Below, piece by piece: positions 6,079 through 10,222 of a stretch of 10,222 nucleotides of DNA. The notes under the pieces are model-generated. The model ran no database searches, was not told where the DNA came from, and was given only the letters and a program-made list of their open reading frames with translations. The stretch comes from Tannerella sp. GTDB taxonomy: Bacteria > Bacteroidota > Bacteroidia > Bacteroidales > Tannerellaceae. The position numbers were made by a program, and so were the translations under genes. The first letter of the stretch is position 1; each line of letters starts with the position of its first letter. Location: contig JAISEZ010000092.1 of NCBI GenBank assembly GCA_031263835.1, positions 1 through 10,222 of the forward strand, written 5' to 3'.

Positions 6079-6429
6079 TTATTTATACAGCATATAGGGC
6101 GGCGTTTTGGCGCTCTCCAGATTCAGCCCCTGCGCCTCCACCAGCGCCTCAATCTGCGACCGGCGGTTGCTGCCCGTCAACTGTCCGGACAGGGCGACGG
6201 ATTCGTATTTCACATCTCTCAATTCCCGTTGCAGGCGGTCTATTTCGCGCAGCTTCAACAGACAGGAGTACCGGTTTCCGATGTACACCACCACCAGCAG
6301 GATGATTACCACAATCATCTTCGTATGTCTGAGCACAAACTCCTCTTTCAGCACGCCTCCGCTCACGAAATACAAAAAGGAAAGACGCTTTTTTTTCTTC
6401 TTTTCAGGCGATTGATTTTCTCCGTTCAT
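6079..6429 (-). CDS. ftsL: FtsL-like division protein (Bacteroidetes type)
   Basis: A 116-residue single-pass membrane protein in the ftsL position between rsmH and ftsI. It has a lysine-rich cytoplasmic N terminus (KKKKKR at about 10-15), one membrane segment at about 38-58, and then a heptad-like helical stretch (about 56-85, LKLREIDRLQRELRDVKYES) expected to form a coiled coil in the periplasm. In the family, FtsL forms a complex with FtsB and FtsQ and activates FtsW-FtsI. FtsL proteins are poorly conserved, so the call rests on size, topology and position. I chose the ATG at 6429 (MNGENQSPEK); the frame is open further upstream to 6474, but that would bury 70 bases in rsmH. With this start the gene overlaps the end of rsmH by 26 bases, suggesting translational coupling. 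Confidence 0.85.
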   Translation of the reverse strand: MNGENQSPEKKKKKRLSFLYFVSGGVLKEEFVLRHTKMIVVIILLVVVYIGNRYSCLLKLREIDRLQRELRDVKYESVALSGQLTGSNRRSQIEALVEAQGLNLESAKTPPYMLYK

Positions 6430-7357
6430 CGTGCAATATTCTTTCTGCGATTCGTAATTTGGCGCTGCGAGCACGCGGATTGCGTGCGATTTCCTCCTCC
6501 GCAGGCGTAATGACCTTGCTGTTCACCAGCGCAAAGGGCGTCAGGCGGTTTCCGAAGAAATCCTGTTCGCTGCGTCCTTCCACGTTCCCGGTACGGAAAA
6601 AATGTTTGACCAGCCGGTCTTCCAGCGAGTGATACGTAATGACGGCCAGCCGTCCGCCGGGCTTCAGCAGGCATACCGTCTGCTTCAGCATCTCGCACAG
6701 GGCCTGCATCTCGTCATTCACTTCCATACGCAGCGCCTGAAAAACCTTCGCCAGAAATTTCTTTTCCTTCTCCCTGCCTGCGAACGGCTGAAGAACATCC
6801 AGCAAATCCTGAACGGTTTGCAGGGGTTTTTCGGCGCGCAGTACGGCAATCCGGGCGGCTATTTTCCGGGCATTCTTCAACTCGCCCTGCGTATGAAAAA
6901 GTTCCGCCAGCGTTTCTTCGGGACAGGTGTTCAGCAGATTGGCGGCCGTTTGTCCGGCGCGTCTGTTCATCCGCATGTCCAGCGCGCTGTCGAACCGGAA
7001 GGAAAAACCGCGCGTTTCGTCGTCAAAATGATGCGACGAGACGCCCAAATCAGCCAGAATCCCGTCCACCTGCGTTTCGCCGTGGTAGCGCATGAAATTG
7101 GACAGGTAACGGAAATTGCCGCGAACAAAGACAAATCGCCCGTCAGTCGGGAGATTCGCTTCCGCATCCGCATCCTGGTCGAATCCGTACAGTCTCCCTT
7201 CGCTTCCCAGACGCGCCAGAATGCCGCGGGAATGTCCCCCTCCTCCGAAAGTAAGGTCCACATACACCCCGGCCGGCTGAATATTCAATCCCTCCAGGCT
7301 TTCGTCAAACAATACCGGTACATGATACAATTCACTATCTCTACTCATCTTCAGCAT
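6404..7357 (-). CDS. rsmH: RsmH (MraW), 16S rRNA (cytosine-1402-N4)-methyltransferase
   Basis: An S-adenosylmethionine-dependent methyltransferase that modifies C1402 in the decoding centre of 16S rRNA and is nearly always the first or second gene of the dcw cluster. Signatures seen: YHVPVLFDE near the N terminus, the SAM-binding VDLTFGGGGHSRGIL (about 33-47), GFDQDADA (about 58-65), DGILADLGVSSHHFD (about 98-112), GFSFRFDSALDMRM and the C-terminal VITYHSLEDRLVKHFF. From the ATG at 7357 it has 317 residues, close to the E. coli length of 313. Alternative starts are GTG at 7363 and ATG at 7348 (MSRDSELYH); the last may be the true one by comparison with the family N terminus. It is the first minus-strand gene after the divergent gap, so its leader probably carries the operon promoter. 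Confidence 0.97.
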   Translation of the reverse strand: MLKMSRDSELYHVPVLFDESLEGLNIQPAGVYVDLTFGGGGHSRGILARLGSEGRLYGFDQDADAEANLPTDGRFVFVRGNFRYLSNFMRYHGETQVDGILADLGVSSHHFDDETRGFSFRFDSALDMRMNRRAGQTAANLLNTCPEETLAELFHTQGELKNARKIAARIAVLRAEKPLQTVQDLLDVLQPFAGREKEKKFLAKVFQALRMEVNDEMQALCEMLKQTVCLLKPGGRLAVITYHSLEDRLVKHFFRTGNVEGRSEQDFFGNRLTPFALVNSKVITPAEEEIARNPRARSAKLRIAERILHDERRKSIA

Positions 7358-7433
7358 TTTCACACACTACTTCATCCGTTTGCCCATAATGCCCGTAAAA
7401 GTACACATTTTTTTTTAACTCTCAGTCATACAC

Positions 7434-7470
7434 AAAAAAAGTTTTCAACAGGGCCAACCCATACGAAAAC
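7434..7470 (-). terminator. Possible attenuator hairpin in the rsmH leader
   Basis: On the minus strand, GTTTTC (7470-7465) pairs with GAAAAC (7446-7441); inside, GGG (7460-7458) can pair with CCC (7453-7451), and seven T follow directly (7440-7434). No minus-strand gene lies upstream to be terminated, so if real it acts in the operon's own leader. An alternative stem, TTCAAC with GTTGAA (7477-7472 and 7449-7444), overlaps it. The stem is A/T-rich and weak, so this is tentative. Confidence 0.27.
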
Positions 7471-7484
7471 AGTTGAATTTATCC

Positions 7485-7492
7485 CAAAAATA
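7485..7492 (-). promoter_or_regulatory. Candidate -7 element for rsmH and the dcw operon (TATTTTTG)
   Basis: On the minus strand TATTTTTG fits the Bacteroidetes -7 consensus TAnnTTTG exactly. No good TTTG is found at the usual -33 distance. It would give a leader of about 120 bases, containing the hairpin and T run at 7434-7470. Confidence 0.35.
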
Positions 7493-7611
7493 TCCTTTAG
7501 CAGAGTGTAATCGTCACCGGTCGATTGAAATCCGTTATTCAGGCATAGACACGGTTTATTTCCCGCGTCTTTTTTTTACATTCTTCGGCTTCCATTTGGT
7601 GAAGTTATGCC

Positions 7612-7619
7612 TATCTTTG
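7612..7619 (+). promoter_or_regulatory. Candidate -7 promoter element for aconitase (TATCTTTG)
   Basis: TATCTTTG is an exact match to the Bacteroidetes sigma-ABfr -7 consensus TAnnTTTG, lying 78 bases before the aconitase ATG, in the right direction. A TTTG at 7595-7598 is closer than the usual -33 spacing, so only the -7 element is convincing. The rest of the 7358-7697 gap holds T and A runs and no gene. Confidence 0.55.
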
Positions 7620-7697
7620 CCTTTGCCGTTTCATAAAGCGGTGCGGATGCCGAACTTTTCTTCGGTATGCGGTGTTGTATATATAAATATGTAACTG

Positions 7698-9950
7698 ATG
7701 AACAGTTCTCTTGATTTAATCACCCGGTGTTACGGCCTGCTGACGCACTCCGTGAAACATACGCGGAGCCTGCTGGGGCATCCGCTGACCCTTTCGGAAA
7801 AAATACTTTATGCACATCTTTTCCGTCAGCCGGCGGAGCGGGCGTACAGGAGGGGTGAGGAGTATGCCGACTTCCGTCCCGACCGGGTGGCCATGCAGGA
7901 CGCCACGGCACAGATGGCGCTCCTGCAGTTTATGAACGCCGGACGCAGGGATTCGGCCGTACCGGCAACCGTGCATTGCGACCACCTGATTCAGGCTTAC
8001 CGGGGCGCGGCGACCGACCTGGAAACGGCCAACAGCGCGAACCGGGAGGTATATGATTTCCTGCATGACGTTTGCAGCAAGTACGGCATCGGTTTCTGGA
8101 AGCCCGGCGCCGGCATCATTCATCAGGTGGTACTGGAAAACTATGCTTTCCCCGGCGGGATGATGGTGGGAACCGATTCGCATACGCCCAATGCCGGCGG
8201 ACTGGGCATGATGGCCATCGGCGTGGGCGGAGCGGATGCGGTTGACGTCATGACGGCCATGGAATGGGAACTGAAAATGCCGCGCCTGAGTGGGGTGAAA
8301 CTGAACGGGCAGCTTTCCGGCTGGGCAGCGTCGAAAGATGTCATTCTCAAGCTGGCCGGCCTCCTGACCGTCAAGGGCGCTACCAATGCCGTCATTGAAT
8401 ATTTCGGCCCCGGCGCCGCGACGCTTTCGGCCACCGGCAAGGCCACCGTTTGCAACATGGGCGCCGAGGTGGGCGCGACGACTTCCCTCTTTCCCTATGA
8501 CGGGGAAATGAGACGCTATCTGGCGGCCACCGGACGCGAACAGGCGGCTGCGCTGGCCGACGCCGTGCAGGCCGACCTGCAGGCCGACCCGGAAGTACGG
8601 GAACAGCCCGAAGCGTATTACGACCGCGTCATCGAAATCAATCTCTCCGAACTGGAACCCTACCTGAACGGCCCGTTCACGCCCGACGCCGCCACGCCGC
8701 TGTCGGCCTTTGCCGGCAGGGTGAAGCAGAACGGCTATCCGCGCCGGATGGAAGCGGGACTGATTGGTTCGTGCACAAATTCATCCTATCAGGACCTGAG
8801 CCGGGTCGCGTCGCTGGCGCGTCAGGTGGTACAGAAGAAACTGAAGGTCGCCAGCCTGCTGATTGTCAATCCCGGTTCCGAACAAATCCGCTACACGGCG
8901 GAGCGCGACGGCCTCATCCCGCTGTTCGAGGCCATCGGCGGCGTCATCATGGCGAACGCCTGCGGCCCCTGCATCGGCCAGTGGAAGCGCGTGACCGACG
9001 ACCCCCTGCGACCCAATTCCATCGTCACCTCCTTCAACCGCAACTTTGCCAAACGCGCCGACGGCAATCCGAATACCCATGCGTTTGTGGCGTCGCCGGA
9101 ACTGACGCTGGCGCTGGCCATCGCCGGAGACTTGTGTTTCAATCCGCTGACGGATACCCTGACCAACGCCGACGGCGAGGAGGTGAGGCTGGAACCGCCC
9201 ACCGGCGACACGCTCCCGGCCAGGGGGTTTGCCGTCGAAGAATGCGGCTATGTCGCACCCGACTACCGCACGGAAGAGATTCGCATCGCGCCGGATTCCG
9301 AACGTCTCCAGCGTCTGGCGCCCTTTGCTCCCCGGGATGGCGGGGACCTGCTCGACATGCCGCTCCTCATCAAGGCGCAGGGCAAATGCACCACCGACCA
9401 TATCTCCATGGCCGGCCCCTGGCTGCGTTACCGCGGGCATCTGGAGCATATTTCGGACAACCTGCTGATGGGCGCCGTCAACGCTTTCAGCGGGAAAACA
9501 AATGAGGTGAAGAATCAGCTCACCGGCGTCCGTGGCGGCGTGTCGACCGTGGCCGGGGCATACAAAGCGGCGGGCATCGCCTCCGTCGTTGTGGCCGAAG
9601 AGAATTACGGCGAAGGCTCTTCGCGCGAACATGCGGCGATGGAACCGCGTTTCCTGAACGTCCGGGCCGTGCTGGCCAAATCGTTCGCCCGCATTCACGA
9701 AACCAACCTGAAGAAACAGGGCATGCTGGCGCTGACCTTTGTCCGTCCGGAAGATTATGACCGTATCCGCGAAGACGACCGGCTGAGCATAAAAGGGCTG
9801 ACGGCGTTTGCGCCCGGCCGTCCGCTGACGGTTGTGCTGAAGCACGCCGACGGCACGGCGGAAGAATTTCCGGTGAATCATACCTGTAACGAAATTCAGA
9901 CCGAATGGTTCCGCGCCGGTTCGGCCCTGAATTATAATGCAACCAGGTGA
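7698..9950 (+). CDS. acn: Aconitate hydratase, mitochondrial type
   Basis: Interconverts citrate and isocitrate by way of cis-aconitate in the cytoplasm; in Bacteroidetes it serves the oxidative branch of a partial TCA cycle leading to 2-oxoglutarate. The 750-residue length and the layout fit mitochondrial-type aconitase rather than bacterial AcnA (about 890) or AcnB (about 865). Visible motifs: HCDHLI at 93-98, [13 protein letters not shown] at 158-170, the 4Fe-4S ligands C359 in GSCTNSS and C422 and C425 in [21 protein letters not shown] at 563-574, and the catalytic-serine region [10 protein letters not shown] at 638-647. The ATG at 7698 is the first possible start, as an in-frame stop lies two codons upstream. 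No Shine-Dalgarno sequence is seen. It is divergent from the dcw operon. A hairpin array begins about 30 bases after the stop; citrate synthase or isocitrate dehydrogenase, often neighbours, would have to lie beyond the window. Confidence 0.97.
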   Translation: MNSSLDLITRCYGLLTHSVKHTRSLLGHPLTLSEKILYAHLFRQPAERAYRRGEEYADFRPDRVAMQDATAQMALLQFMNAGRRDSAVPATVHCDHLIQAYRGAATDLETANSANREVYDFLHDVCSKYGIGFWKPGAGIIHQVVLENYAFPGGMMVGTDSHTPNAGGLGMMAIGVGGADAVDVMTAMEWELKMPRLSGVKLNGQLSGWAASKDVILKLAGLLTVKGATNAVIEYFGPGAATLSATGKATVCNMGAEVGATTSLFPYDGEMRRYLAATGREQAAALADAVQADLQADPEVREQPEAYYDRVIEINLSELEPYLNGPFTPDAATPLSAFAGRVKQNGYPRRMEAGLIGSCTNSSYQDLSRVASLARQVVQKKLKVASLLIVNPGSEQIRYTAERDGLIPLFEAIGGVIMANACGPCIGQWKRVTDDPLRPNSIVTSFNRNFAKRADGNPNTHAFVASPELTLALAIAGDLCFNPLTDTLTNADGEEVRLEPPTGDTLPARGFAVEECGYVAPDYRTEEIRIAPDSERLQRLAPFAPRDGGDLLDMPLLIKAQGKCTTDHISMAGPWLRYRGHLEHISDNLLMGAVNAFSGKTNEVKNQLTGVRGGVSTVAGAYKAAGIASVVVAEENYGEGSSREHAAMEPRFLNVRAVLAKSFARIHETNLKKQGMLALTFVRPEDYDRIREDDRLSIKGLTAFAPGRPLTVVLKHADGTAEEFPVNHTCNEIQTEWFRAGSALNYNATR

Positions 9951-9981
9951 TGGGAAATAAACAGGACATAACCGTTCGTTT

Positions 9982-10222
9982 TCGGAAGTTCCGGAAAGCC
10001 ACTGTACGCCGTCAGTCGGTTGCCGCACGCTGCGGGAAGCCACTGTATGTCGCCGGAAGTTCCGGGAAGCCACTGTACGCTGTCAGTCGGTTGCCGGAAG
10101 TTCCGGGAATCAAATCTACCCCTACATTCGGTTGCCGCACACTGCGGGAATCAAATCTCACCTTACATTCGGTTGCCGCAGACTGCGGGAATCAAATCTC
10201 ACCTTACATTCGGTTGCCGCAG
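9982..10222. repeat. Hairpin array, mostly 41-base period, downstream of aconitase
   Basis: Six complete small palindromes start at 9982, 10023, 10053, 10094, 10135 and 10176, and a seventh at 10217 is cut by the window edge. Spacing is 41 bases except 30 between the second and third. Each is a 5-bp stem with a 3-base loop, in two forms: CCGGAAGTTCCGG (10053, 10094, and with one wobble 9982) and CCGCANRCTGCGG-like (10023, 10135, 10176), differing by a swapped fourth base pair that keeps pairing. Two linkers of 28 bases join them: GAAGCCACTGTACGC... in the left half and GAATCAAATCTCACC... in the right half, both ending CGGTTG. It is not a CRISPR array, since the linkers are repeated. No gene is seen here. 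Confidence 0.9.

Noticed and set aside
7480..7489. DnaA box (TTATCCCAA) near the rsmH leader
   Set aside because: Only an approximate single match with no cluster of boxes and no dnaA or dnaN nearby.
9982..10222. CRISPR array
   Set aside because: The sequences between palindromes are themselves repeated, the palindrome is only 13 bases, and no cas gene is present.

Overview
The window is a chromosomal piece of a GC-rich member of the Bacteroidetes, most likely order Bacteroidales. The grounds are the gene order of the division and cell wall (dcw) cluster, a FtsI-type penicillin-binding protein with a C-terminal PASTA domain, a long-insert MraY, a mitochondrial-type aconitase, -7 elements of the Bacteroidetes form TAnnTTTG, and no obvious Shine-Dalgarno sequences. 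The genus cannot be fixed from sequence alone.

Layout. Positions 1-7357 hold six genes on the minus strand, read right to left: rsmH (6404-7357), ftsL (6079-6429), ftsI (3864-6047), murE (2379-3845), mraY (486-1748) and the first 28 codons of murD (85 to the window edge). Together they make the lipid I precursor pathway (MurE adds the third peptide residue, probably meso-diaminopimelate; MraY moves the muropeptide to the lipid carrier; MurD adds D-Glu earlier in the path) and divisome parts (FtsL, FtsI). Transcription probably starts in the 340-base gap 7358-7697 and runs through all six. mraZ, which usually heads such clusters, is absent. Instead a divergent aconitase gene (7698-9950, plus strand) lies on the other side of the gap, with a good -7 element at 7612-7619.

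Gaps. The rsmH-ftsL and ftsI-murE junctions are tight. The other three are filled with repeats. The ftsL-ftsI gap is four copies of an 8-base unit ending at the ftsI ATG. The murE-mraY gap (630 bases) and the mraY-murD gap (400 bases) share one plan, read in the direction of transcription: stop codon, within a few bases a 7-base GTTAGTA array, then palindromic elements, then a short CATTCTC-rich tandem array, then the next start codon. The murE-mraY gap also holds a 21-base minisatellite in which each unit can form a small hairpin. No extra protein gene in these gaps is convincing.

Right end. From about 30 bases after the aconitase stop to the window edge runs a mostly 41-base-period array of 5-bp hairpins. 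Its stems come in two forms that differ by a compensatory base-pair swap. The array continues beyond the window.

No complete new defence or metabolic system is visible. The unexplained signal is the repeat architecture placed inside an essential operon and after the aconitase gene.
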